A program made the translations under genes and the position numbers. DNA of 64,000 nt, from NCBI GenBank assembly GCA_037039685.1, contig JAWNGF010000011.1, forward strand, positions 1,054,001 through 1,118,000, in the 5' to 3' direction. The notes under the pieces are model-generated. The model saw nothing but the letters and a program-made list of their open reading frames with translations. It ran no database searches and was not told the origin of the DNA. Each line of letters opens with the position of its first letter. Position 1 is the stretch's first letter. Origin of the DNA: Ceratobasidium sp. AG-K. Its lineage: Eukaryota; Basidiomycota; Agaricomycetes; Cantharellales; Ceratobasidiaceae. Positions 50,801-63,017 of the stretch are shown here, piece after piece.

Positions 50801-52964
50801 ACCCTCCTTGCCACGACTGCGAGCCCTCAATAGTATCTACAGCTTGACGCCGATCGGAACACTGAATTTAGACGACTACCTGCATGTCCTCGGATCTATG
50901 TGCTACGAGCAAGCTCCCTTTGAACAATCTCCTTTGTGGGCCTATTGTAAAGAATTGATGTCTAAATGCCGCTTTCCAACACTGTATGGCGGGCTCTCCT
51001 GGCTACGAGGAGAACACTGCGTCATTAGTCTGCTTCGAGGAGTGGAAACTAGGGATCCAGTTCGGATGTTCTTGGTGGTTGGTCAGTTGTGGCTGCTATA
51101 TACACTCTATCTGGATCCATCGTATGACAGCGCATATCACGCAGCAAAAACCGCTAGCAGAACGCGCTCCACAGTCCATAGAACGCATCGTAGACCAGAA
51201 TCTCTAGACGACCTCCGCACTCGGGAACCCACGGAGAGTTCAAAAAGCTCAGTATCGTTTGCTGAGGCTCCTCCTTTTGCCCGTTTGAGGTCCAGATCTC
51301 CTAGCACGATACGAATAATACATATCGAACCGTCGGATTACTGGTTTTCGTCTAATTCTACTAGCCCCTATAGATCGCCCCGAACAATCAGAGTTGGCCA
51401 TGACAGCCGCTCCACGTCCGGGTCCCGCAATCCGGTCCAAATAATCCCAGCTGAATACAGCCATCACCTTCACTCTAGAAGGTCCTACAGTCCCCAGATA
51501 ATTCAGGTTCATTCCGCAAGCTCTGGGTCTTCACTTTATAGGAGAAGGTCCGAGAGCCCTGCGCGAGTCATTCAGGTTGACGCCGCTCGTTCAAGATCGA
51601 GATCGCCCAGCCCAACCCGAATAATCCAAGCTGAATCCAACCCGTCACGCAACTCTAGGTCTAGATCTCGCAGCCCTCACATAGTCCATGCTCGTTACGT
51701 ACGCCCCGTGTCTCCTCATTCTGCTAGTAGGGCAAGATCCGAGAGCCCTACACGAGCCATTCAGGTCGATGCCGTCCGTTCAACGTCGAGATCTCCCAGT
51801 CCAACTCGAAGAATCCAGGTTGAATCCAGTCGTTTCAGTCGCTCTAGACCAAGGCACCGTAATCCCCGGATAACCCAGGTTCACTCTACACGCCCCGGGT
51901 TTTCTCGTCCTAGGCCAAGATCCGAGAGTCCTACTCGGATCATTCGGGTTGGTGCGGTTCGTTCACAGTCGAGGTCGCCCAGTCCAAACAGAATAGTCCA
52001 ACTTGAATCTAGTCGTTCTGGTCGCTCTTGGTCAAGACCCCATAATCCTCAAATAATCCGGGCTCGTTCTTCAAGTTCTAGGCCTGCTCGACCCAGGACG
52101 GATTCCGGGACTCCGGAACTAATCTTCCCCATGGAGCGTGCTCCTTCCGAATTGACTCGCCCTAGATCGGTGTTCTCCAGTGTCAGTGAGACAAAAAGTC
52201 TATTGGACATCTTGTTATACGAGCGTATTGAGAGCCACCCTGATGGCGGAGCTGTTTGGCAGAGGCGCCTAGCGGACGAAATAGAGCAAATATGGAGCCA
52301 AAGGGATAGGAGCGTTGCTACAGCATTAGGGGCGTGGGCATATCGGCTAATGGAATGCGTACTCCAAGCGCGTAACCAACCGATCTCGAAACAAATTCAC
52401 AAAGGGCTGCACAATGTCCCTCAAGAACTCCGAGGGTTATGCTCATTCACAGGGTGGCAACCACAGGCAACTGAAACACAGAGAGTCGAGGGGGAGTCGG
52501 TCAACAGACGGGCAACTGGAGGTAGCGGTGATTCAGTTGCCCATGCCGAAGGCTCCGATTTTGACAATGACCACGCATCGAACGGTGTGAAATACGTGAA
52601 TGAAGTTGAAGCGCAGGATAGAGGAGGAGACGATGATGATGTGGAGACGGATGTTCATGGAATCATCGACGAGGAGGAAGCAGAAGGAAAGGTGCTTGGG
52701 AATGAGGATAAAGGAAACGAGCCATCTGAGGATAAAAACCTCACGTGGGATGAAGCTCATAAAGTAGAGAGTGGTGAGCGCGGAGAGGAGGATAGCCCTC
52801 AAAGGATGGTGAGTGGGGGAGGGCTGTTGGCGAGCGGAGAAGGTGGCACGGAAAATACAGAGATGGATTCGAGAAAAGAGGCGACTGGGACTGAGAATCG
52901 GGGTCGCAATATGGCTGACGGTGGTCACATCTCGATCGACATGTTGGAGGACAAGTCGAAGTAG
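47890..52964 (+). CDS. Large DUF6535 membrane protein with RS-like repeats
   Basis: Nine exons (47890-47994, 48087-48192, 48245-48380, 48445-48464, 48515-48519, 48585-48613, 48684-49075, 49130-50123, 50177-52964) give 1,524 aa. The N-terminal part matches DUF6535 as I remember it: VWKVYVEEADKYDKELVTGW, a membrane segment (SIDMILIFAALFSAISTAF) followed by LIESSKKLQEDP, then WINTLWYLSLSLSLATAFIG with ILAKEW, and hydrophobic ALLLFAIGLCIYLWDMHIAV. More hydrophobic helices follow near residue 400. The middle (KTIAKVITDGRF onward) is helical. Around residues 1000-1250 there are RS-like tandem repeats, then an acidic Glu/Asp/Gly tail. Function is unknown; the family is expanded in Agaricomycetes. 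Intron 3 appears to use a GC donor (GCGAGT), and exon 5 is 5 nt. Both are needed to rebuild the conserved membrane segment. Confidence 0.85.
51549..52105 (+). repeat. Tandem coding repeat, about 183-189 bp units
   Basis: The segment TCCGAGAG(C/T)CCT starts three units at 51549, 51738 and 51921 (spacings 189 and 183 bp, 63 and 61 codons), with weaker partial units before (from about 51290) and after. Each unit encodes SESPxRxIxVxAxRSxSRSPSPxR, then a Glu-Ser linker and a second Arg/Pro-rich half. Multiples of three keep the reading frame, so copy number can vary without breaking the protein. Confidence 0.8.
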
Positions 52965-53524
52965 TCTTTGAATATTTGGATGTATACTGTGGTGTATATT
53001 TATTATTTTTGCCGTGATAGTTATTGTCGCCGTTGGGTGATTGAACGATACTGTACTGTTAAATTCGGCGCATTACATATATTTACTCCCCATTGAGGTA
53101 AGCTACCGACCTTAGAACTGGGAGACGGCGGGAGCAGGACTTCTTCGAGGGTTGGGCTTTCGGTGCTATTACGTACTTGTCTAAGAAATCTGAGCTCCAG
53201 CGCAATTCCCAACAATGTCCAAAGTGGTTGTACTAGGCGATGCGCGCCCATGCGGAAGTCCGACCTTGCTGTATGCTCGCCGCGGCCGAGTTAGGTGAGC
53301 CCTCCAACAAGCTTGGTTATGCAGAATCAATGGCTGGCAGATTACGATAGCTGCCTAAAACTTGTACCCACAGCTCTCTACCGGAGGGCTAGGTCGTTCG
53401 TCCAGCGCGAGTATCGGGAACCAGCTAAAACCATTCGCTCGACAAGATTACATAACTCGCGTAAATTACAGACTATGTCCCGTTACAAACCAATGCAATA
53501 CAAGGGGGAAGCATACAACCTGAC
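52965..53524. other. Convergent spacer
   Basis: Between the DUF6535 gene (+) and the PHD gene (-). No gene or RNA recognised; an AT-rich 3' flank follows the DUF6535 stop. Confidence 0.6.
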
Positions 53525-55617
53525 TCATGGTCCAGAGTGACCATTCACATATGGATGAACTGCGGGAGGCTGAGAGAGAGGCGGGACAGGAGTTTGGAAC
53601 TGCGGGATGGGGACTGGGGGTGGTTGTTGGGAGGAATGAATGAACGAAGCAAGTACAGGGGGATGAGGATGGCGTTGGGGGTGGACAGGATACGCTGACT
53701 GAGCCGGCGGAGGATACGCCGGCTGCGGAGGCGGATATCCGTTGGGCGTAGCGTACATGTACAATGGCGCGGGTGCCGAGGTGGAGGTATGGAGTGGCTG
53801 AATTGCCGGAGGGGCGTCTCCGAGCATCGGCGCTAGTCCGCCATTAGGCTGAGTAACATTACCCGCGTTCGGCGCCGAAGTGCCATTAGGCTTTGCGGGC
53901 CCATTTGTGCCCGACCTTCGTGCGGTGTTGCTACACGCGCGGCAAACGAACTCGACTGCGGACCAATTGCGCTTTGGGTGTCCCGCTAGCTCGTCGGCGC
54001 GATCATGACAGGCGGTGCTAGAATGAAAATGTCAGACTTGTTGACGGAATTAGAGTGACAGGGCTTACTGAGACCACCGGCCGCAGGACTCGCACTTGAC
54101 AAGTTGGGACCCGTCATCCTAAAGCCCCGATGAGTGTGCTGTCATCGAATGAACGCGCAAACTTACACTATTCCATCCTTGCTTTCCACAGCCCTCGCAT
54201 AACAACTCCCACGTATCGTCAGTGCGACTAGTCGTGCCAGAAGCAGGCGCGGAACCTGCCGCTGAAACAGGGGATGACTCGACAGGCGACGCAACAGGAG
54301 TAGCGCTCTGCACTCGTCCGGTTCGCAACCGAATTTTGACGGGCGGGTCCGAAAACACCTCTGGAGTCGGGGCAGGAGATGCGCTCTACTCTGGGTTAGC
54401 GTATACTCGATCACAGATTTTGCATGCTCACCCCACTGTCGCTCCCGTCCCAGCCGCTTCTTCGCCCAGCCCTCACCTCCCTTGATCGAAGCTTTTCCTC
54501 CCTGTCCCGTTCCCGCTTCAACATATCATCTTGCTGTCGTCTCTCTCGCTCCTCCTGTCGTCGTGACCTAGCGTGTAACTCGAGTTCTGCGGTGCGGCGT
54601 TCCTCCTCCTGCCGTTGAGCCTCGACAATCGACTCCTTAATCGCAAGGCGGGAAGATCGCTTTCGGTTCTGTACAGCCGTCTCGAGCTTTTTGACTTTGA
54701 GAGAGGCCTAGAGATGGTCAGTCAGTTGACGAAAGTTGAGATAATGAGAGGAGCGTACTTTGAGGGTGGTTAGGACCGCCGGCACCAGTATCTTGTTTAG
54801 GTACGATCTAAACGATTTTTCGGTAGGATTGGTCGACTTTTCGAATCGGGTAGGGAAAGCCTCCCAGTCATATACCGAGGCACACACCTAAAGGCCATGT
54901 TTAACCAACCAGCCGAGAACAAATTCAAAGCACGCACCGTCTCCCATTCAACGAACCCAGGAGGCAAAGGAAGCGGGAGCATTGGATCAACCGGAGGCGC
55001 AACCTTGAGTCGGAGTGGGAGCTGCTTGGACTGGCCGTCGGCCTCGTCCTCTTCAGATTCCTCCACCTCGACCTTGGGTTGTTCCGCCCGCTTTCCTTTT
55101 CTCCTCCCGCTTCTCCGACCCTGCTCTCGTTTCTTTCGCTCTTCCTCAATCTCGCGTTCCAATTCGTCCACCTCGGTCAAGTCGGAATCCGAGCCAAACG
55201 GATCCTCGGCCGGCTTGGGAGAAGCCTTTTCTACCTCGTCAGGGGTACTTTGTTCATCTTCCTCCTTTTTTTCCGACCCACGCAAACGAAGGCTAACTCG
55301 AGTGGGGTTGACCCTGGCACGTTTCCTCGACCCACTCGCGCTCTCGTCCGTTTGTCGCTTCTCACCGTTGGTGGTGCCCCTTTTAGGTTGTGTTGGCGCT
55401 GGGAGCGGCGACGAGGATTTAGACGACCCAGGAGTAGAGGGTTGCTTCTTGCGAGTCGCAGCCTCATCGTTTTCGCTGTCGCTGTCAAATACCGGTTGTT
55501 TAATGGAGGAGATGGTAGGTTCAAGGGGGACAACAACAGCTTGTGTAGCTCGGTTCTTTTTCCTGCCTGGGGGTTTGGGTGGTTGGGGAAGGGGATGTTG
55601 TACCCAGAGCCTTGTTT
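53525..55617 (-). CDS. PHD-finger protein, chromatin-related; 5' end unresolved
   Basis: Exons are 55617-54938, 54887-54759, 54707-54432, 54385-54167, 54118-54069 and 54017-53525. The PHD finger is complete across three exons: CEGCGKQGWN, then KCESCGRWSHTACHDRADEL, then FVCRACS, giving C-x2-C...C-x2-C-x4-H-x2-C...C-x2-C. Such fingers read histone H3 tails. The N-terminal part is acidic and basic in blocks (DSDSENDEAATRKKQPS; a Glu-rich run with VDELEREIEEERKKREQ). A conserved-looking segment follows (SVYDWEAFPTRFEKS, FRSYLNKILVPAVLTTLK), then a Glu/Arg helix. The C-terminus is Pro/Gln/Tyr-rich. The acceptor at 55618 leaves phase 1, and I found no convincing upstream coding exon with an ATG, so the start is missing. 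Confidence 0.8.
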
Positions 55618-57688
55618 CTATTACAAAGATTAAAATGGATCATTGAGTACTGTCTATTTGCGCCGTTCATTCGCGCCACAGACAAATTCGCATGGTAATC
55701 GCGCCTCATTGTATGGGGACCTAAATGTATTGTCACTACCATTCGAGCAGAGGTCCCGAGTTATGCGCGATATTGGGTTGCGTGCTTAAGTCAGTTCCCC
55801 CCTCCCCCCCCTCGCGGTCGCCCGGTTTGTGACCCGCCCTAGAAGCAAACGGCAACAGCCTACTGTCAAATCAAAGTGGGCAGCAATTGATTCGGCAATT
55901 TCTAGAATAATTGTGATTACCCACTATGCGGGTAAGTCCACGCATACATACAGAATGCCCACCTGATTACGGAACGTCAACCTGCATAATGTGTCAATGC
56001 CTCTTGAACTTGGCAAGAAGTGCTATCCATTGGAAAGAAAAATGGCTACCCTACGATGACGAGTTGCTGTCGCCAAACCCCGATTCTTCTACCATGATAA
56101 ACCAAGAAATTGGAGGAATTTAGTTGACGATCTAATCCCGTAGTTTGTGGAACCTGGAAATGGCCCACTTGTTTGCTCTTCGAGTCCGAGTTAAACCACC
56201 TCGGTGGACTAAATTTTGTAGTCCTAAAGTATCGGAAAAGTGGCGGGCCGAAGCACTCGCTCAAGCCTCTTTGATACGGGAGTAGCATGTCAGCTACGTA
56301 TCCCAAGAGCCTAATGACTACGCAAATCTGTGCGACGAGGACTCAGGGTTGAAGGTGTGTTCTTTAATCAAGAAGGGGCATGATCTAAGGGGACACCATA
56401 TGTCTCTTGCTATGATCGTATCTGGCAGTCGGATCATCAGGTTCCTGTTCGGTGCGAGAAGCGTTGATCGCATGGGTGTGCGAGTTTGGGGAAAGCATCC
56501 AGGTCGAAAAAAGGACTGTGCTCATGCTCAAATAGGCTTAAAGTCGTTGACTTGCCATGCCAATATTGAGTCCCTAATCTCCCACGTTGAGCTTGTCACG
56601 TTAAGATGATTGGATCCGGAAAACAGGTATACTAACTACGACCCCGAATCGAAACCAAATGCAACCCCATTTTTGAACTAAAGTTGATCACGCAAACATA
56701 TCATTGGCACGTAACAGAAATAGGCGGGCAATGTCCGAGACGCACTCGCGGAAGGTACTCTTTGCGCGAGCGCCATTATAGGTGAATTCTGGTCGATCTG
56801 ATGCCACTTTCAAAGAGCGATGATAATTTATAGCCGGGCGTTGGTCAGTTCGAACGAAATCCTAGGATCGCCGTCGACTCACGTTGATCAAATTTAGAGG
56901 GATACTGATGTACACGAGGATATGATCAATAAATTCAATGGGCTAGAACTCTATTTGTATATGCATTCACAGAAAACAAGATCTGAGCTTTTGATGAATC
57001 TGAGCAATGAATAAGCTTGCGGATCCCACAACAGCGATTTTGGCCAGATTAGGATTTGCGTTTGAATGCTCGTATCTCTCTCGGATGCAGAAGAGCGTAC
57101 CGGGTTGGCCGCATTCGTCACGTTCGTAAACACTAACTCCCCCGGGCGGGGGACTCATCCGCACCGGTGGTACAGCCAAGGCGGTGCCATCTAGTGGGGA
57201 AACGCCGCGAAGGACGTTTTCAGTCGCAGCCTCGAGCGCCACGGACGGCGATCCTCTAATTCATATTGCAGGGCTCTGACGAACCAGTTGAAACAGATCG
57301 AACATGAGAGTTACCTGTGGCAGGATTTCATTTATCAATTCGAGCTGTCAAGCATGTGCGTCGTCGATGGAATCTATTGGGGATATTCTGCTTTCACTCA
57401 TGAAGCCTTTTTGAGGCATCGCCGGACTAACAGTGTCTCAATAGCAGCCGGGCGGTGGCGAAAACAAGCCCTGGTTCTCAAACACTCAACAAGAGGGAGT
57501 CGCAAATAAGGAAGAAATTTAATCATAGAATTCAAGGGCATATTACTACATTAAGGAGATATGTACGCAGACGGGTATTTTCCCAATCGGCCGGAAACTT
57601 TTCAAGAATACAGTTAGAAAATGGATACACACATCGTCGGGTCGTTCATTGATTCACGCTAGGACGTCTTGGATTCGTATCGGATCAT
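55618..57688. other. Intergenic, no gene supported
   Basis: It probably contains the first exon and promoter of the PHD gene near 55620-55760. The rest holds only short random-looking ORFs on both strands (up to 91 aa). Confidence 0.5.
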
Positions 57689-60436
57689 TTAGACAATCGA
57701 GAAGGCCTTGGACTTCCAGCCCTCACCCTCCTTGGCGGCGGCCTCGCGGTCAGACTGCTTGTTGATCCATCCGCTCTCGTGGCCGGCGTTGGGAATGAGC
57801 ACCGAGTCGCGCTTCGAGACGAGCTTAAACTGCGAATCGGTCTTGCTCGCCTTGATCGAGGCCTCGTCCTTCTTGCGCTCAAACATCTCCTTGAGCACCT
57901 CGGTCCTCGACTTGTCGCCAGTAGCCTGAGCGTCGTTCATGCGGTCACGGGTGGCAACTATGAATAAAGGGTGAGCGACGTGCATATATAGACGATAAAC
58001 AACGCTTACCGAGCTGCTCATCGACATACTCGAGACCAGTGCGGATAGCATCCTCAATGGCCTTGGCAATCTGCTTCTTGACAAGGCCAGTGGCGAGAGG
58101 CTTGAGGATCTTGTAGAGCGCGTCATGCTTGCTCTAAACAAACGAGTAAGCGACTAATCGAAGACTGCAAGACGGACAACTCACGTCGCGAACGGAGAAC
58201 TTGAGCGAGTCAAGCTTGACTCGAACGTCCTTGACATAAAAGACGGAGCTCTTGTCCTTGGGCGAGGCACTCTTGATGTGGACCTTGGCGCTCAAACCCT
58301 CACCACCCAACAAGACGTCAGCGAGACCCGAGTCACGGAGCTTGGGCATGCCAGACTTCTTGTTGAAGTAGAAAGCAACGTCGCGCATGTCGGCCTGAAT
58401 GTGGCCAAACGAAAGAGTGAGATCGTGCGCCTGCTCATCGCTGATTGACTTGTAAGGGGAGAACTTGACATAGTTGTGGGCCTCGATCTCGACAACGTTG
58501 GGGAAGAGGTTCTTGCCCTGGAGCGTAAGGTTCTCGATGACGAGGTCAAGCTGGTTGTCGGTGTACTCGATACGGGGAATGGGAATGTAACCGATCTGTT
58601 CAACGAGAGTAGGGAGAATGACGCGGCGGATGTCCTGCCAAAGCGAGGGCTTGAAGGTGAGGCTGCCGTTGGAATCGAAGAGCAGGTCGCGAGTGAGACG
58701 CTTCCAGTCTTCTCCGAAGCGCTTGTTGAGCGGATCGTCGCCCATAGCGTTGAACCAGGCCTGGATGGCATCGAAGAGGTTGTCCTTGTGAGCCTTGTAC
58801 TTGTGGTCGAAGAAGGCACGACCCTCTTCGCGAATCTCGTCGCCACGCGAGTTGCACTGGGGCTGGAGAACGTAGCCGGGCTCGAGCAAGACCTTGCGAA
58901 CGTACTCGTCCATCTTCCTGAACCAGGCACGGAGGTCCTCGTCCTTTTGCGCATCGTCCCAGAGAGTGCCGGCGGCATCGAGGATCGGGTCCATCGACTT
59001 GCCATTGGCGAAGCGCTCGAGAAGAGTGCGGAGCTCGCGAGTGGCATTGCGGAGGGAAGCATCGCCCCTGAGGGTCTATTTGAAACGTTAAACGCAAGCT
59101 CGACTTGGGGAATTTAGGCTTACGTTGGCAGAATCCTGGCCGGCAGAAGCGGCGGTCCTCGAGTGGCCGTGATAGGTCTCGATGGCGCTAAGGAACCAGC
59201 GGATGGCATCCTGGTAATCGTCGTGCTTCTGGCACTCAACAATAACCTTCTTCATACGATAGATAAACTGGTCGCGGCGTTCCTCAGGGAACTCTTCACG
59301 AAGGAAGTCGCGAGCCTGGTCGACCTGGTCGTTGGCGCGGTCCTTGTGCTCCTGAGGGATGCGGTCGCGCACTCCCATGATCTTCTCGCGGAGACTCTAA
59401 ACGAATGGTCAGATAGCGCCAGAGCAGGAAATGCAGATACTGACCCTCTTGGCAACTTCACCCTTTTCTTCATCGGGGGCACCCTCGACGCGGGCCTGAA
59501 CCTCTCGGCGGTGGGCATCGCCTTCGGCCTTGGCCTCTTCCTTCTTCTGGAGAGCCTGGTTCTTGAGAGCCTCAGCATCACCTTGAGCGCCAGCCAAGTC
59601 CTTGCGGGTGCCATCATTGTAGCCGACGGTCGTGCCTTCATGAGGATGATGCTGAATGTCACCTCCACCAACGGGGTTCTTGACTTGGAGGGTTGGAGTC
59701 TCGCCGGGGCCAAGAACCCTGCCGTCGGCCGACTTCCATTGGTCAGAGGGCGCGGGATCGTCGACACGAGCGAGTTGCTCTTGGTTGGGACGGACAGACT
59801 CGACAGCCTTGCCAGCGCCGCGAGCAAAGAGATCGCGGCCGATGAGTCCAAAGTCGGAGAGCAGCTTGCGGGCCTCGGAGTTGGTGGCAAAGAGAGTAAG
59901 AAGGGTACGAAGATGCTTGACTGCCTGCTGGCCGTCCTTGTGAGCGTCGTCCTTGTTCACGGGGACGACATCGCCATCTTGCTTGGCGCGAGAGAGATCG
60001 GTGCCTTGGGTATGGAAGATGAAGTTTTGGAAGAGTTCGTCAGTGTTCTTCTGAGCGATGATGATGCGGGCCTGAAACAAAGTTAGTCGAGGTTCGAATA
60101 GGGTCGAGTCCACTCACAGTCTCAATGATGTCACGAGCGTCTTGAATGAGCTTCTTTCCCTCAGGGCTGAGAGCGTTTTGGTCAACGGGCGAGTGGTCGT
60201 GGACATACTTGAGGGTCTCGTCGATTTGTTGGTTGTCGGGCATCCGGCCTTGACGGAACGCTTCGATGACGCCATAGAAACGCATCTGCAACATAGTTAG
60301 ATTAACATGATACATAAAAGAAGAGTCGCACCTTGCGGTCAACGTCGGCTTGCATATTCGCAGCCACGGTGGGCTCGGTGACGCTGTTGGCGCCAGGGTG
60401 GGCAGAAGTATCTTTGGTCGCTTGGGGAAGAGACAT
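57689..60436 (-). CDS. HAM1-like protein (HAM1_N/HAM1_C), lipid-binding fold
   Basis: Seven exons (60436-60332, 60285-60118, 60071-59445, 59396-59124, 59075-58185, 58133-58010, 57957-57689) give 818 aa. The layout is that of the large fungal HAM1-like family. The helical N-terminal half includes MRFYGVIEAFRQGRMPDNQQ, LRTLLTLFATNSEARKLLSD, DQARDFLREEFPEERRDQFI and DAIRWFLSAIETY. A beta-rich part has IPIPRIEYTDNQLDLVIENL, SFGHIQADMRDVAFYFNKKS and KVHIKSASPKDKS. The C-terminal ending (HESGWINKQSDRE onward, closing GWKSKAFSIV) is typical. The beta part resembles BPI/SMP-like lipid-binding domains, so lipid handling at membranes is likely; related proteins have been linked to hyphal fusion. A disordered Lys/Glu/Ala linker sits in the middle. 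A TATATAA on the minus strand lies about 45 nt upstream. Confidence 0.88.
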
Positions 60437-61073
60437 CGTATAACGGAGTAGAGTGTCGAACAGAGGGCCTTAGGGTGGACGTTATATAGCGTCGTTGACA
60501 GGCCTTTGCATCACTCGACGTCATTCTGAATTGGAGCGGTGACGTATCCACATTCTCGACTTCGCCACTAATCTATCATGTTCTTCCGCTGTTTCTAGTA
60601 ATACAGCTGAATCGCCGGCCCTGACGCATTCTGAACAAGAAGACTACATATATGCTCCCGACAGCATCGACGCCGACGAGCTCGATGCTCTCGGCGCTTA
60701 TACTCGATGACCTCGGGTCAGGGTCTTCGGGGCCGTCGATCAAGCCAGGGGCAACAATGATGTCACCCCCGTTACCTCACCGATAACGCAAACACCTCAT
60801 ACCTCGCTCACCATCAGCTTCTCATCGATCACAACGAGTCCGAATAGAACATCAAGCTCCAAATAGATTGCAAAATTTCAGTCATAGCATACAAGACAAT
60901 GTCCAAAAAGAACGAACAAAAGAAACAAAAAAAAAACGCATCTACGGTTGCTCTGCCAGAGTCCAACACAAGAGATGTCCTTACCACGCCTGGTAAAGTG
61001 GCCAACCCGCCTGAGCCCGACATCGATACTCCTTCGGGTCCGAATTCAAATCGCCATCATCATCTGGAGCTTC
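60437..61073. other. Intergenic with an orphan coding-like fragment
   Basis: Plus-strand bases around 60600-60711 encode an acidic peptide (SEQEDYIYAPDSIDADELDA) with coding-like composition, ended by TGA. No start or flanking exon is found. A Lys-rich ORF beginning at 60899 runs antisense into the 3' end of the next gene and is probably spurious. Confidence 0.4.
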
Positions 61074-63017
61074 TTACCTTGGACGGTAATATCCGTCGAT
61101 CTCAGAAGTTGGGGACGAGTACACGGGTGCTCCACCTTGTGGCGCCTCGGAAGTTGTGGAGAACAACGGCATCGAGTGTCTGGGGCTTCGGGGCGACGAA
61201 GGCACGAAGAACTCGGAACGTTGTGGAGACTCGTCCAGCGCGCGTAGTGTCGGCCTATACTCGGTAGTGTTACCCGTCTGCGTCGACATGACGGTCGAGT
61301 CAGACATTCTCCGTCGAAGGTTTCGCAGAGCTTGCGAGACGTCTGTTTGGAGGTGGGCAGGCGGCTGAGGCGGGGTGGAGAGGTACGACTGCTGGGGTGG
61401 CGATGAGGAGATGAATGACTGCTGAGGTGGTGAATATGCCGAGGGTGACTGTTGTAGCGGAGACGAGTGCTGGGGCGACGATGTCAACGCAAAGTAGCTC
61501 TGTCCTGATTCGACCATCCCTGCCTGAGGCAGGCTAGCACCCAAGAATGCCGGGCTAACATAAGCCGCAGGCGGGAACGCCATGGAACCCACTTGACTTG
61601 GGCTCGGGGAGTATGGCGATGGACTGGGTAGTGTTTGGATACCGGTTGAGGTGGGTGCAATATATAATGGAGATGGTGTGCTAATGCTCGCATACGGGTT
61701 CGACTGAGCCAGGCTCGTATGCGCCATACGATCGAACGCGAATGGATCAACGACGGAGCCAGACATCATGCTATCCACTCCAGTCGAGGACCTATGCATT
61801 GGAGGTCTTGGGTCGAGGTTGAACGAGTTCACGGGTGGGGAGGGGAAATGATTCAAGTTCGAGCTCGATAACGCAGGTCCTATGCTTGTCATTTCCGAGA
61901 GAGCAAATGTCGACGTCGACGGTCCCATATTCGGGGGTGAGGAACTAAGGCCGGGTGTGTATTGGGCGTCGAAGTTGGTTATATGCGGAGAACCAGGGAC
62001 ATAGGGTGGGAATGTATTTGAGTGAGTCAAGAATGGCTTGGCAGTTAACGGGGTTGCCACTGGGCTGCACGCAAATGGGTCGGCATCAAGCGTCATCCGC
62101 GTAGCGCTTGAAAAATGCTTCGAAACCGGCGGCTTGCTGACGACCAACGAATTGGAAGCCAGAGGATCCACGTCTGCAGTTCCAGATGAAGCCACTGCCA
62201 CGTTCCTGGGTGGCGCCGCGCTGGCCGCACTTGCCCTCGCACTTCCACCCTGCACGTCCATCGAAAGTGCTGTGTAATCCGACATTGTGACACTGGGAGT
62301 AAAGTGCACCCTTCCCGGCCCGGTCTCCCTCAGGTCCGACTCTGCCTCGCCGGTCCGCTCAGGTCGCGCCGGCCGCCGCTCCCCGTCGGTGTCGTCTGTA
62401 GACCGAGTGCGCCGACTAGCGTCTGCAGACCAGAATTCAGACACCCTGTCCGCGCTAATCTTTCGTTTCTTCTCAGATTGGAGTTTACTGGGGGGTGGGG
62501 ATTGGGATTGAGGTTGAGACTGGGCGCGTTGCCGTGCAAGAGCGAGTGTTCGTTCACGTCGCCGCCGCCGAAGTGTGCACCGGGTAAGGACGATGATGCA
62601 TGTAAGAAGTGTAAGCACTGTCCAAGATGAAATTAAATTTCAACGCGTTGTTGCCCAGAATGGGAACGTACCTCCTAGACCAATAATCACCATCCCAACT
62701 GCAAACAGCTTTCCTTTGGGCGTGAAGAGCTTGTCTGCGGTGGATACGCTTGTAGGGGAATCTTCGATATCTGAGGCCGAGGCTGTGACGACTACAGATT
62801 TGGGGTCGACTGTCCCACTGGCTGAAGGGTCCCAGACAAGGGAAACGGTGTTGACCCCAGAGTAGCTCGCGACAGCAGTTGAAGTAACGACCACGCTCGA
62901 TGTTGGCGCGGTCAAAGATGCTCCAGGATCCCTATCAGGAGGACCATTGTTGGGAAATTGGCGTCTTGAGCGGGAAAGAAATTTGGTAGGGGTAGGGAGA
63001 GGAGAGTCCAGCTCCAT
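61074..63017 (-). CDS. Single-pass membrane protein with Ser/Thr-rich N-terminus
   Basis: Two exons (63017-62672, 62617-61074) give 629 aa. Residues 1-100 are rich in Ser, Thr, Val and Pro, like an O-glycosylated extracellular stalk, but no signal peptide precedes them. One transmembrane helix follows at about 105-128 (LFAVGMVIIGLGVLTLLTCI), closed by a strongly basic stop-transfer sequence (TLRRRRRER). By the positive-inside rule the long C-terminal 500 residues would be cytosolic. They are disordered, rich in Ser, Pro, Gln and Tyr, and end YYRPR. This architecture recalls fungal wall-stress or polarity proteins such as SKG6/Axl2-type, but no specific family is recognised. The frame across the single intron is exact. 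Confidence 0.78.

Noticed and set aside
55079..55633. 184-aa and 249-aa plus-strand ORFs opposite the PHD gene
   Set aside because: Antisense shadows of the biased codons in the PHD gene's acidic and basic regions.
58476..60086. 213-307-aa plus-strand and alternate minus-strand ORFs across the HAM1-like gene
   Set aside because: Shadows of a GC-biased real gene: the conserved family motifs and splice phases are all in the minus-strand frame annotated.
60899..61267. 122-aa Lys-rich plus-strand ORF
   Set aside because: Runs antisense into the coding 3' end of the membrane-protein gene, has no motif, and lies in simple A-rich sequence.
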